A stretch of DNA of 64,000 nt. Source: Paragordius varius. Taxonomy: Eukaryota > Nematomorpha. The stretch lies in assembly GCA_964247055.1 (NCBI GenBank), contig OZ176054.1, forward strand, positions 4,526,001-4,590,000, read 5' to 3'. The notes beneath the pieces were generated by a model. That model saw nothing but the letters and a program-made list of their open reading frames with translations, was not told the origin of the DNA and searched no databases. The translations under genes were made by a program, and so were the position numbers. This document shows positions 13,917 through 26,400 of this stretch, piece after piece. Every line of letters starts with the position of its first letter. The first letter of the stretch is position 1.

Positions 13917-15100
13917 CTAAAAATAATTACTATCTTTGGATATTTTTTCGCTGTACGTTGATGCCACATATATAAATGAGTTGGGCGGAACCACTTTGAC
14001 ATAATCCTCGTAATTGGCACCCATTACGATAGGAATCAAACCGATTTCAAGAGCTTTAAAAGTTTTCTCAGTTATGTAGGATCTACAATTAGAATTTTCA
14101 AAGGCCAAATAAAATTTGTATTCCCTCAATAACTTTGTTTCACATTCTTTAATTGCTTGTCCATTGGGCAACATACATACTTCACCGTGTACATCCGAAC
14201 ACTTCCCATATATATCTAACGTTTTATCATCTAAAATCATTTTTATTTATAGTATTAATCTTACTTTCAGGCGAAAGTAATTGGATAAATGCTCTCAATT
14301 GTTTAACATAATCTAAAATAGATTTTTAAGGCCAAAAAATACTTAGACGCTTATTATGATCCAAGCAATTGCTTATAAGTGTAATAGCAAATTTGGTTTT
14401 GTGCAATGAAGATGTAACATTAACACTTTGCTCTGAAATTCGATAATATCCCCCATAGGGCACCGGTATATCAGATTCTGGTAAATATGTGGCAGTCCAA
14501 TTAAATACACCATTGTAAATACTTATATCACAAACGTCCATAAAATTATATGGACATGAATGGTATGGAGATTCCTAGCATTATACCATTGATATGTAAT
14601 GTTACTTGGAGGTAAAAAATCCAAATTTGACTAGAATTTACATGATGCTTTGGTAAGTCGTTGATCGAATTCAAATTTCTGAAATGTATTAGGACCGCAT
14701 TCGATTCGACAATATACTGTTTATTGTTTGTTAAATAACAGGAATTATATTGACAGTGGGAAAAAGATGAGGTACCTAAATCCTTATTCCAATTGGGAGA
14801 TTCAAAAAAAGGGGTCCATAATAATATAATTTTCTTGTGCAAGTTTATAATTTCGGTATATGATTTTGTTGTCGGGTATATATTGAATTTTAGGTAAACA
14901 TTGAGGTATAGAATGATGAATATGATAGAGCCACATAGAGTTAAAACTATTTTATTGACAAAAAAAACTATTGCACGGTTTACACCCTTAATGACTTGAG
15001 AGCCAAGGTGTTTATGTGGTTTTAAATATATAAAAAAATAACTTTTCCTTTCTGCATTAGGCAGAAAGGGGTTCGCAATTTTTTTAGTGAACGCATATAG
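13917..15100 (-). CDS. Alpha-1,3-fucosyltransferase (GT10 family), type II Golgi membrane protein
   Basis: Exons on the minus strand: about 15100-14606, 14574-14343, 14312-14265 and 14230-13917, joined by introns of 31, 30 and 34 nt with phases that fit. The first exon encodes a hydrophobic anchor (about 14975-14900, with CGSIIFIILYL), then a stem and the N-terminal Rossmann half (ILLWTPFFE). The second has the GT10 stretch FNWTATYLPESDI and PYG, and the last the donor-binding motif YKFYLAFENSNC, then YITEKTFKALEIGLIP. The family transfers fucose from GDP-fucose to N-acetylglucosamine of glycans in the Golgi. Two oddities: no in-frame ATG lies in the open first exon, so a start exon must lie upstream, and the frame stops soon after the FIYV motif, about 40 residues earlier than usual. 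Either a last exon is missed or the copy is damaged. Confidence 0.85.
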
Positions 15101-18100
15101 TTAGATAACCTCGCTAAAATATAAAATGAGAAATGAATTATATAAAAATTTTCATTATATTAAATAAGAACTGTGTCCAGGCATTTTAAAATTCCAAAAC
15201 GCACAAATTTCACTTCTATTTACTTTTTGATTTTTTTTATTTTAAAATATTAATAGAATTCGGACTTTTTCCTCTGTAATAGTAAAACCCATCCCTGTTT
15301 CGGCAAAATTATAAACATGATACAGTATGAGGCAAATATCGTAACTTTATAGATATTTAATTAGTGCACAGAGAAAAAAATAGTGTATTTAAGCTTTGAT
15401 GTTTTAAATTTTTCTTGCTAAATTAATAATAAGTAGGAATAGAGAAATAAATTATCTTTCACATGCATTAATCTTTTCCTTTACACCTTAATAGCTTGTT
15501 AATTTAAATATATAAGTAAATGATCATTTGACAAATTGGTATTCTTAATATAAAATAATATACTAATAGCACTTCAAGAGTATCCGTTATTTACTGTTGG
15601 CCCTTGAAGGTTCAAGTTGGTCCTAATTTTTTAAAGTTTGTATATAACCATAATTTTTGCATGTGTTTATCTATTTTTCATTTTTTAAGCTTATTTTTAA
15701 TTTTAGCCTTATTACCATTTTTTAATAAAAAAAAAACGTTTCAAATTAATTCTCAAATCCAACAATTTTTGAACTCATTAATGATTTAAATTAAAAATAA
15801 CAACCAACCCACAATATATATATATATATATATATATATTAATAAAACCTTATTTATATAAAAATTAAAATACTTCTTGTAAATAATAAAGATATACGGT
15901 TTCTTAATGATAAAAAGTTGATATTATTAAAAGTTTAGCTTAACTAAAGAGAATGGGTTAAAAATGATAAAATAGATGACTGATAAACGGTTTGATTGAT
16001 ACAAATTAAAACATAATAGTAAAAAGTAAAAGGTCCAACTTTAAGTGTTCAAGTTCAGTTTTTTAAATAATGATAAATGTATTCTAACATCAAAACCAAA
16101 CTCCAACTGCGTGCCCAGACTATTTATTTCCAACAATTATCAAAATTCCGTAATAACCAAAAAACGCTCATATTTCAACTATATAAATAAAAATATCCAC
16201 AATTATATACCATACGAAGGATAAACCGTTTATAGAGAGTTGCCTCATTTAAAAGTTCAATTCAAAGATAGAGTTATTCCACATTTATAATGTGAAAAGC
16301 TAGTATTGAATTGGCCTAAAGATTTTTGTTACATATTCTGCATCAATCTCCTACCGGAACTTATCTATATGATTAATTTACAATTAGCCCATTAAAAGGA
16401 TATAAGGCAGCGAAAATCAATTTTATACCAAATGAATTAATAAAAATAATTCAGAAACCGTTTACCCCAGTTTTATAAAATATATTTTGGAAAATTTAAA
16501 CAAACAAGTGTGGCCCTCTACATAAAATACCTCGCTTATAATGCTACCGAAACAAAAGATAACCAATACATATAATAAAATTGTCTCAATCATGTTAATC
16601 CATTACCTTTTAGGGTTGTTTTATATCCTAGAGCTATTTAAAATTTGAATATTTTAAAAAGTATTTAAGCTATTAAGCCTGATATAAATATATGTTTTTT
16701 AGGCGCACTATACAAATAAATTTTATTTAAAAACTGTATAATAGTAAAAAAATCCTTCTCCCAAACTTTTTTGGTGCCATTTTTTTCCAGGCAAATAAAT
16801 ATATATTCTGATTAAAAAATGTAGAGGCTTTATTTTACCAGCAAGAACTTGATATATTTTTATTTCAATATCAGCTGTTCGGTTCAATCGTGTTTTGGAG
16901 CTATCCCAATTTTAGACTCTAAAAGTCACAAAACTGTAAAAAATATATGCCTTTTTATCTAATGCATAAGAACAATGTTTAATAATTAAATTTTAACTTA
17001 AATATTGAGACATGTGTTACAAAATTTATCTCTGGGATAAACTCCCCCAAAAGGTAAAATAGGACAAAACAGTAAAAAGGTAATCAAATGTTAAAAACAT
17101 ATCAAATATTTTTAACGAAAATTAAAAATCATATTTTATTATACATCTAAGTGGGTTCTATGATGAATGCAACCATAAGGATTTATAAAGTCAACCATAT
17201 TCCAAGCATTGAAATATTGACAAATCATCAACTCAATTGATAATATATGTTAAGAACGAGATTTACATGTTTAATTGTATGTGTGGATGCATATGGGTTG
17301 AATATTATGGTCAGTATTTGTTTTTTAAATACTGCTTATCAAAAGTAATAATTGGAGATATTTATTTCGTGTTTTACAAAGCCGAGATTATCTTGATTTA
17401 AATATTAGTTATCAGAAACTATTTTATACTGGAACATAGTTTGACATTTTCACTTTAAAAAATAAAAATATATAAAACAATTGTTTTTAACAGGTGGCCC
17501 TGCAGTTTTATTACGGCCAAAACTATAAAAAAACTAAATTAATACAGCATTTATAATTTTAGAAAATATCTTTTAATAAAATTATTATATCATTCACTGT
17601 AAAATAATATTTTTAATTATTATTTATTTGGATTTATTAATTTTTTTACATTATTTATAAATATAATTGTTTGGTATAACTATTTATACATATATATATA
17701 TATATATACACATTAGCCTTACATTGGTGCGCTAAAGTAAAAATTATGATTCATTTAAAAAATTTTATATGAAAACCGTAAAGATAAGTAGATTCAAATT
17801 TTTTATGGAGATAAACTTTTTGATTTTGAAAAATGTAGGCAAAATATATCTTCGGAATATACAAAAATTAAAGTAGATATGTGTGGTGGTATTTTTTTAC
17901 AATCACCCGATGATTGAAATATAAAAAAATATTTATTGATTTTCATTACTTATATTTCTATGCAAAAACCGCCAATTTTTTATGTTGAAAATGGGGCCCG
18001 TAAAGCAATTCGTGTTGGGCAGTCCTGATTTAGAAAAATACCACTTTAGGAAAAAAACAGAAATACAGCAAGAAAACCACCATTTTACATTTAAACAAAA

Positions 18101-19265
18101 AATATAAAAATTGATGTATAATAATGAATTCGTTAATCAATTAAAACTAAATTTAAGCAAGGCTTTATTGGCCAATTATAAGAATCTTATAAAGACCAAC
18201 AAATAGCTTAATGCAAAAAGAGTTAACCGTAAAAGCTAAGTAAAAATACAGTATGAGTGAGTATACATTGCTATTTTTTCATTAATTATTGCCAAATAGC
18301 ATATGCAGCAAAGAGAATTATTATTGGCTAATAATGGAAAAAAAATATACTGTAAAAGCGCATATTATTTTTGGCTCAGTAACAAAAATACTTTTTTAAA
18401 CTAATGCTTTAATAATGTAATTGTTAGTTATCTGTTTGAATGTGGAAATTTGGTATTTTCTTAATCATAACTTATAAAAAACACGTATAAAAAAATTGCG
18501 TTTGATTAAATAATTACAAAATATTTTGAAAAGTTAACTGATTAAAAAAATGCATTAATATTATATTGACCGCTGATGTCAGTTTAAAAATAATGATATA
18601 TAATTAAAAATATTATTTAAATTGAAGACTGGAAAAAAAGACTTTTCTATAAGCTTTAAAAAAAATGAATAGAGCATGCTAGCATATCATCTAACCGTAG
18701 AACTGAAAATAACCGCGTAAAAACATTAAAAATATTGATTTAAATATATGAAATATAAATGTTAAAGATTGACGTATGGCCTATAGATTATAGAGTATAA
18801 AATAAAATATCTAATAAATAATGGTCCGATAAATTTCAATTATTATATATTTACACATAGAAATTAATTATTTTGGGTAGGTCTTTTCCTTAACTAACAT
18901 TTATATTTGAACTGCAAAAAATCCTTGTTAATGCGTTGTTGCAAATATTGTACTATTGATGCTTATTTGCTAAATGTGGAAAATTTATATAACATGGGGA
19001 ACATCCTTTTCACATATATTTTTAAAATAAAAACAAAAATAAAACCTTTTATTCAAATAAATTAATTTAATTTTTATGGTTTAATTCCAAAATAAAAATA
19101 ATTTTACACATTTAATTCTTTAGTTAAAATATTAATTGAGAGTAAGAAAATACCCGTTTTTTGACTATTATCTGAAGACGATCTTGACCGAATTTCAAGT
19201 GGACCAAAATTTAAATTTTTACACATGTTTAAGACATATGTTTCATGTATGTAGCTTTTAATCAT
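15101..19265. other. Long gene-free A+T-rich region
   Basis: No gene recognised. It contains TA microsatellites near 15815-15840 and 17690-17708. Near 17975-18030 a short stretch resembles the right end of the hAT-like element that ends at 22616 (GTTGAAAATG ... GTGTTGG), probably an old fragment. Scattered short open pieces near 16250-16620 could be remains of a transposon but cannot be placed. Confidence 0.4.
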
Positions 19266-19412
19266 CTTTAACACTGCAATTTAAGTTGGGGTATCTAATT
19301 ACCCAGATATTTTAAAATATACTTGAACAAACGGACATAAATTTTTCCTGCAATCTTAATATATAAAAATAAGCCAAAATATCTAAATAAATATAGGTTT
19401 TAAAAAAACATA
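19266..19412 (+). repeat. Partial copy of the TTAA-flanked repeat family
   Basis: Starts with TTAACACT and soon has the GGGGTATCTAATTACCC hairpin, as in the complete copy that follows at 19417. It runs into that copy, so it is either cut by it or a tandem partial unit. Confidence 0.55.
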
Positions 19413-19416
19413 TTAA

Positions 19417-19997
19417 CACTTGGATACAACACATTCATTTTAGTCCTTCGATTTAAATTGGGGTAGTTAAATACCCCAGGCCTGTTTAAAATTAAATTCT
19501 TTAAAAAATATGGAAGAAATCCAAACCATGGCAAAATCGTACACTTTTATAACATTAATAAACCGAAATATATAAAAAAAATTATTCAAAAATACTTGAT
19601 ATTACTTATCTTAAGCTAAAACCGAGAGGTAAAAATTTCGTCAACGTGACATGCGTACAATAGTAAAATTGAAAAATATTAAAAAATAAACAGCTTTTTC
19701 TATTTCTATTAATGTAGATGTAATTTATATTAAAATTTAGCATTAGTTTTACCCTTAAAATTAAATGAAAACGATATTTTGTAAAAATTTTGTAAAATAA
19801 AAATGGCGTCGAAGTAGTTTGAGATGAAACTTTTTTTTCAAAACAAAATTTCATCAAGATATTTGGGCATATTTGTATAATCTTTATCAGGATAGAAGCA
19901 TAAATTTAAATTGAGACCGTTTCCTTCAGTAGTTTTTTAAAAATCCTAAGTCAAATTTAGTCTGGGGTATTTAGATACCCCAATTTTAATCGAAGTG
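19417..19997 (+). mobile_element. 581-bp non-autonomous element with TTAA at both ends (piggyBac-like MITE)
   Basis: Bounded by TTAA at 19413-19416 and 19998-20001. The ends are inverted: CACTTGG on the left, CGAAGTG on the right. Each end carries a perfect or near-perfect hairpin, GGGGTA...TACCCC, about 35 bases in. Exact TTAA duplication is the hallmark of piggyBac insertion. There is no coding frame of its own. A diverged direct copy lies at 22730-23213. Confidence 0.65.
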
Positions 19998-20255
19998 TTA
20001 AACTAGTTCGATGCCATTTTTATGTTAAAATATTTTAGCAAAATGTTTTAATTATGATGAGAAAAAACAAACGTAGTTTTTATTTAAATACATCTAACAT
20101 TAATATAAACAGAAAAAGGGGTTTATTTTGCATATTTCTAAATTTAGCTAATGCACAAACATCATAATGAGATTTTTTGAGGGATATCCATAATATCAAG
20201 TTTTTAAAAATGAGTGTTTTTATATTTCGGTTCATCAATGTCATATACACTGCGT

Positions 20256-21369
20256 CTGAAATCGCAGGTAAAAAATAAATGAAATATATATATATATATT
20301 CTGATAGGAAAATGATGGTGCTTTTGGTTTCGGCCTTTACGAGTCAGTTAAGAAAGTTATTTATTCGGTATTAAGTCCTGCATATCACAAAATGGCAAAA
20401 TTTACCCAAATTTTTTTAAATAAAATATTTAGGAGTTAGAGATTTCATTCCGAAAAATATAACCAAAATATATTATAAACCATTTATAAAAAGAGAACAA
20501 TATTTTTATATTTTAATATTTTGTGGCTACCGAAAGTCGCAATTTTTTCCTCTTCTAAAATGAGTTAACCCTCTTATAATAAACGCAAAAATGCCGATTA
20601 TGCGATAAAACTTTTAAAATATAATTTTGATATAAACTAAAAATATTATTAAAAAACCATACTTTTTTAAAATAATTTACCAAAATTTTGTCGAAGCATT
20701 ACTATTTTGAGTAATGATGAACTTAGAAACGCTTTGAGATATCATAAAAGCACTTTTTTCTATATATATCGATGATGCTCTTTTCTGTCACCTGAATTTC
20801 GATTAAAATATTCGTTCATACTAATTTATGTTCGAATATCAATATTGTATTAAAATATAATTCAAAGATCTTTGAGCAGATTTATGTTAAAGATCTAAAC
20901 CGGTAGGAATGTTCAGATCATCGAATTATTAAGAAAATTTTTAATATCTTAAAGCGTTTTTATACCGTTTACATCAATGTCACTAAATAGCACGAAGTAC
21001 GCTTCATTTTTGTGATAAAAATTAAATTATTGAAAAAAGTATGTAAAAACATTTTAAGTTAATATCAAGTTTATATATTTAAAATTTTATCGCGCAATGC
21101 ATTTTTGCGTTTAATTTATAAAAACAAGCCCATTTTGGCAAAAAATGGAGCTTTAAGGGAATGATAAAAACCTCTAGCTTTCACCAAAGAAAATATTTTG
21201 AAAATGTGGGCACATTTTACATTTTTTGATGAAGGCTTACCACAAATTTAAATAACTTTCTTAAATCACTTGTAAGCGCCAAAACCAAAAGTATTATAAT
21301 AATCCTGACATATTTTCCTATTAGAATATATATTTTTCCGGTTATTTTTTGTATATACTGTGATTTCAG
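20256..21369. repeat. 1.1 kb near-continuous palindrome
   Basis: The left end (CTGAAATCGCAG) and right end (CTGTGATTTCAG) are inverted copies. Matching continues inward, for example TTCTGATAGGAAAAT at 20300 against ATTTTCCTATTAGAA at 21310, and AACGCAAAAATG at 20582 against CATTTTTGCGTT at 21100. The arms are about 550 bp with the centre near 20812, and almost no spacer. It is probably a foldback-type non-autonomous transposon. No protein frame spans it. Confidence 0.75.
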
Positions 21370-21747
21370 CAAAATTTTGGTGTAAGAGAATTTTAACGAA
21401 TTTTGAAGCATAGTAGAATCAGTAAAAAACATTAATTAATTTTTCATATTTCATGATGCTATTACTTTTCCTTCTCAGAATATTGATAAAAAACCTGTTT
21501 GTCGACAAATTTAAATTATATATAAGTTGTGTCTTTTTCATAAGTTGATATAAACTCTGAAGTATCATATAAATTATTAAATAAACTGAGTTGATAGAAA
21601 TGTTCAGCATATATAAAAAAAGGTATTAATACCTATGTGTTATACGGTTTTCACCATGCCTCAAAATGTCTTATCTAGCCCCACCCACTTTTTCCCTTTA
21701 ATTTTGCTGTGGATAGATAGAAAATTTTCAGATTTGTAATTCTAGAG

Positions 21748-22616
21748 CAGGGTGTACAACGGGTCAAAAAGTTTATTTTTGTGTGGCGATGTAAATTTTT
21801 GAATTTTTTAAAAATAATTAAGACTTGCATAAATTTTTTTATTTGTTTAATATCCTAATATTTGGTTTTATTTACTTTAAATGTAAGTGGTAAAAAAAAT
21901 AATTTGACAACCTCACTTCATTTGTTAAATCCTCTCTATAATTACTTATTGATAATTTTTTTTAACATTTATTTAAAAATAATATCCCCAATTTTATATC
22001 AATATTCTTCAATAGATTTATAATGTTTTTGCTTCAATCAGATTACATAATATAACTATATTTCTAACCACATGTGTTATCCTAAAAGGAATATGTTCAA
22101 ATCTAGGTGAAACAAACAGTGCATTGGTAATATTGATCTTAATTAAGACTTCGGTTAATATTTTAATGATTCCTCGGTATCCCATACATATAATTCTAAT
22201 ATATTCTTTAATTTATTTTAAAACTTGCATGCTAAACACAGTTCAGCAGGAATTTTGGTGGGGTAAGTTCAATGTGTTTTCTGTGAAGAAATGCATCAAT
22301 TTATCGAATAGAATTCATAGTGATATATTTTATATTTTTGCTTTCCTCAATGGCAGATATATTTAAAAAATTTAAGTTTAACTTGTCCAAGCACCAAATC
22401 TTTTGTTATTACACATATTCGTACAATTTAACAGCTAATTTAGCAATATTATAATATTTTTAGTTTTATTTTGTTATTTATATGAATATCAACACTTTTT
22501 TTATGTTTATAAAATAAATTTATTTGAAATTTATGTCAATATATATTAATTGTGACTCTTCAGATTTTCGAGGTTGAAAATGTGGCTCCTTAAGGCATTT
22601 GTGTTGGACACCCCTG
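21748..22616. mobile_element. 869-bp hAT-like element with 8-bp target duplication
   Basis: Terminal inverted repeats are CAGGGTGTACAAC on the left and GTTGGACACCCCTG on the right. The flanks TTCTAGAG (21740-21747) and TTCTAAAG (22617-22624) match at 7 of 8 bases. This is the hAT pattern. The interior holds no intact transposase, so it is non-autonomous or a deleted copy. Confidence 0.75.
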
Positions 22617-22729
22617 TTCTAAAGTCTAAAACCTAAATATTATCTATATACAATCAAATATCTTATTAATAAACCCAATATATGCTGTTAAAATATAACT
22701 TAAATCATAATATTTAATCCTTGTATTAA

Positions 22730-23213
22730 CACTTGGAAACTCTTTATTCAAATTGGGGAGTAGATACCCCAGGCCTGTTTAACATTATATACTTTACAAA
22801 ATATCCGTAATTGAAATCTTGGCAAAAGTTTGTATTTATATAAGATGATCCAAAGTATTAAAAAAATTTATTAAAAAATACTATATCTCTTACTTCAAAA
22901 TAAAACTCAAAACTGATAATTTAATCAAGATTTTTTTGTTTCTATCAATGTTAGATATGATTAAATAAAAAACTATTGATTTTAGCTTTAAAATTACATA
23001 GACTTGATATTTTGAAAAAACATTGCAAAGCAAAAATGACGTCGAATCAGTTTGATATGGAACTTTTTTTTCAAAACTAAATTTTATTCGGTTATTTATA
23101 TGATTTTTGTTATAGAAGCATAAATTTAAATTGGGACCGTTTTTTTCATTAGTTAAAATATCAAAATGAATATGGTTTGGGGTATTTAAGTACCTCAATT
23201 TAAATCAAATTAA
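22730..23213 (+). mobile_element. Second, diverged copy of the TTAA-flanked repeat family
   Basis: Same orientation as the copy at 19417. It begins after TTAA (22726-22729) with CACTTGG and shares the interior word AGAAGCATAAATTTAAATTG with the first copy. The right hairpin is partly decayed and the right TTAA is blurred, so this copy is older or deleted at its end. Confidence 0.6.
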
Positions 23214-23477
23214 GATTATTGAAACAAACAAAACCTAAAATCCCTTCGAAATGAATATGTTCGATAAATTACTAGGGTCATAAATTTATAAAAAAGAAAA
23301 AAATGATACATTAAAACCAGGTATTATTAGGGTAATTACTAAATTTTTAAATGTTATATATTTTTCAATCTAAATGACGCTTTAGAAATATCAGCAGAGG
23401 GAACATTTCAATGTTCTGTCACATGCCTTCTCACATTCTGCATGATTAAGGATGGCCAGCATACGTACCCTAGAGAT

Positions 23478-26400
23478 ATGAAATATCGTGTTAGATTTCG
23501 TACATCATTTATAGTCATAGCGACATCCCTCTTTTGGATACTGATTGATGTATTTTTGATCACATTTTTTACCGAAAAAAACAAATATTGCATTTATTTC
23601 AAAAAACATCCACATAAATTTAAGTTAACAACCAATAATTCCAATTTCAGAAATGATATATCTTTTAGACAAGATATAAATATATCTTATAAATCAAGTC
23701 AACGTACAGTGGATATTCATAGGATTACTCCACAACGAGGCGTTTTAAGTAAAAAAATATTTATTTCTTAGAGATATTGGGTCCTGGTGCTATGGGTTTA
23801 GCGGTTAAAATTCCGGAACAATTGCGTAGTTTGGAAGCTGAAAAATTTTCTTTAAATCAATTTAATTTAATTGCCAGCGAAATGATACCCTTAAATAGGA
23901 CCTTAAAAGATTATCGTATACCAAGGTAATTAAATTTTTATTTTTTTATATGATATATATATATATATATATAATAGAATGTTAATTATTTTTAATTAAT
24001 ATTATATTACTTTTTTTCTAAAATTATTAAAAAAAGTATTTTCCATTTTCCGATCTCTGTTTTACTTTATATATCCTTTTTTTCTTGTTTGCATAAATAT
24101 CTATATATGTATAAAGAAAATGATGCGCACAATTTATAGCAATATTTTAGCAATGAGGAAGTAAAGGTGTTTGAGTAACCTTTTAACCTTAATTTCACAA
24201 ATTTATTTACAACAAACAATATTGTTCACGCTTTTTAAATATGCCTGCTTCTGTATATTTTGAAAAATTAAAACTTAACTCAGTTTATTAATTGAAAACT
24301 TATTTATATATATAATTCATGTAATAATAATTTCGATTTCTCTTAAAATTTATTTAAAACTAAATTATATCAAAAATTTATATACATGGTAGCATCCTTT
24401 TCAATGAATAATAAAAAAATTCGTTTATTAAATGATTTTTTAAGATATTTCGATAATAACTCATATCTTGTGCTATGGCTTTTTTGGTCCAATGATAAAT
24501 ATAACCATTTATCCACGATAGTCTCTCCCGCTTAATTGGATTTAATCAAATATTAGCCATTTTTAGTTAAGTCCGAAAAATTCTTAATTTCTTTAATTTT
24601 AAAATGGTTATGCGACTTTCTTTTATAATTGTCCCATAAATTAATACTTGATTGATAAATATTTTTATTATCAACAAATTTTTTTGTTAGAGAAACTAAA
24701 ACTTCGACAAATCTTATGGTGTTTTTTCTGAATTGATGTTTTTTAATTTAATTGGATATAAGTAAAATTGGGATTTATTTTAGTCTTGGGTCCAACATTT
24801 TTGAATTAAATATATATAGGGGATTCTAATTAATTTATGGGTTTTAAAATATGCTATTTCTCGTAAAAGTGTTAAAAAATTATATTATATATTTGTTCTA
24901 TTGTTTTATAAAAATCTAATTATTTCATAATAAAAACTTTATATACTGCATATGTTGTATAAAGTTTATAAACCAAAAAGCAATGAATAAATTGATAATT
25001 CATTTTGTATTATTTGAAATTAAATTATTAAGCAATATTTTAGCCATCTCAAATAACCAAAATATAAATAAAATAAAACGGATTGTCAAGGCTTCATAGT
25101 AGGATGAATGGCATCACATACATATTCCCTACCCCTAGATAAAGGAAATTAGTTTATCCAAGACCAATACGTGGTAAAACAATAAAAGCACCCCAGCAAT
25201 GTCTATTTTTTCATATATGTTTTAAGAGGGGTCCTTTCATTAAGGCGTAGCTGATCCCTAACACTAACAGCAGCATATCCGTCTCCGATGTAGCTTACAA
25301 GTAACTAGCTGACAATGTGTTTTCTTCGAAAAAGTATCCCCATTAATAAAGCGTAATGATATGTTAACAAAAACCTGGGCTTTGCAGGTGTGCGCTATGG
25401 AGCTTGGTCATTCCGACAAGCCATATAAAATTTTAAGGATATTAATTAAAATATCTTTAGTTTCAATCTTTGGCCAACCTTCGTCGAGCGCCACAAACAA
25501 TGCGGACCATCAAGATGAGTCTTGCGGGGTTCATTTGAGTAAAGGCGGCGCATTTCATCACCCGCTTTATCTACCATGATCCCCAGGTAGCGAAAGCAAT
25601 CCACGACTTCTAAATTTTTTGCCCATTATCATAACCTATGATTTGTCATAAAAAACAATCAAACCAACAGCCGCGTTCATATTCCAGATTGAGTGCTTGC
25701 CTTAAGTTTTTTTTCTCCGCCACAATATAAAGGTCATCTGCATAGCCGAATACATTGAAGAAGACGTTGGAAAAGGCCGTGTATAACTTTTTAACTATCG
25801 AATCTATCGCCATGTGGAAAAGCTTGGAGGAAATTTTCGTAAACTATATAGTTCATCATATTATATACACCAGTAGTGGGGTGATGATTCAAACGCTCGT
25901 AATGCATTTTGGAAGGACTGAAGCAGTTCTATCGTCTTCTAAACTTTTGGCAATTGATTCGATAGTTGAGAAGCTATATACGGCCATCTCTAACATCTTA
26001 ACTTTTTTTGTTATGCAAATGACCATTGTATTGTGACGGACTCGGAAGATAACTTGAGACAAGCGTTTGATCGATGTTAACTTGTAATTGTTGGTCTCAA
26101 TGATAATGGGCCAGGCTGATACAAGAAAATTCAATATTGCTGGAGGAGAGTTAGAAGTCATGATTTCTTTCGCTACCTGGGGCCAATATATAAAGGCGAG
26201 TGCTCAATTGAGTCTCTTTACTCGAAAAAAACTCTGCAAAGCTCGTTTTCTTAATTTTGCATTGTTTGTGCCACACTGACATTGGTCAGAGGTTGGCACT
26301 ACCAATTAAAAGTTTGTCCCAAGGAATGGCTTGTCGGGATGTTCATCCTTCAGCGCACACCCTCATTCATTATCAACTGGATACTTGCAAGCCACAACTG

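Noticed and set aside
23442-23477. Upstream ATG as start of the GALNT gene
   Set aside because: In frame and possible, but 23478 places the membrane anchor at the distance seen in human GALNT1; kept only as an alternative.
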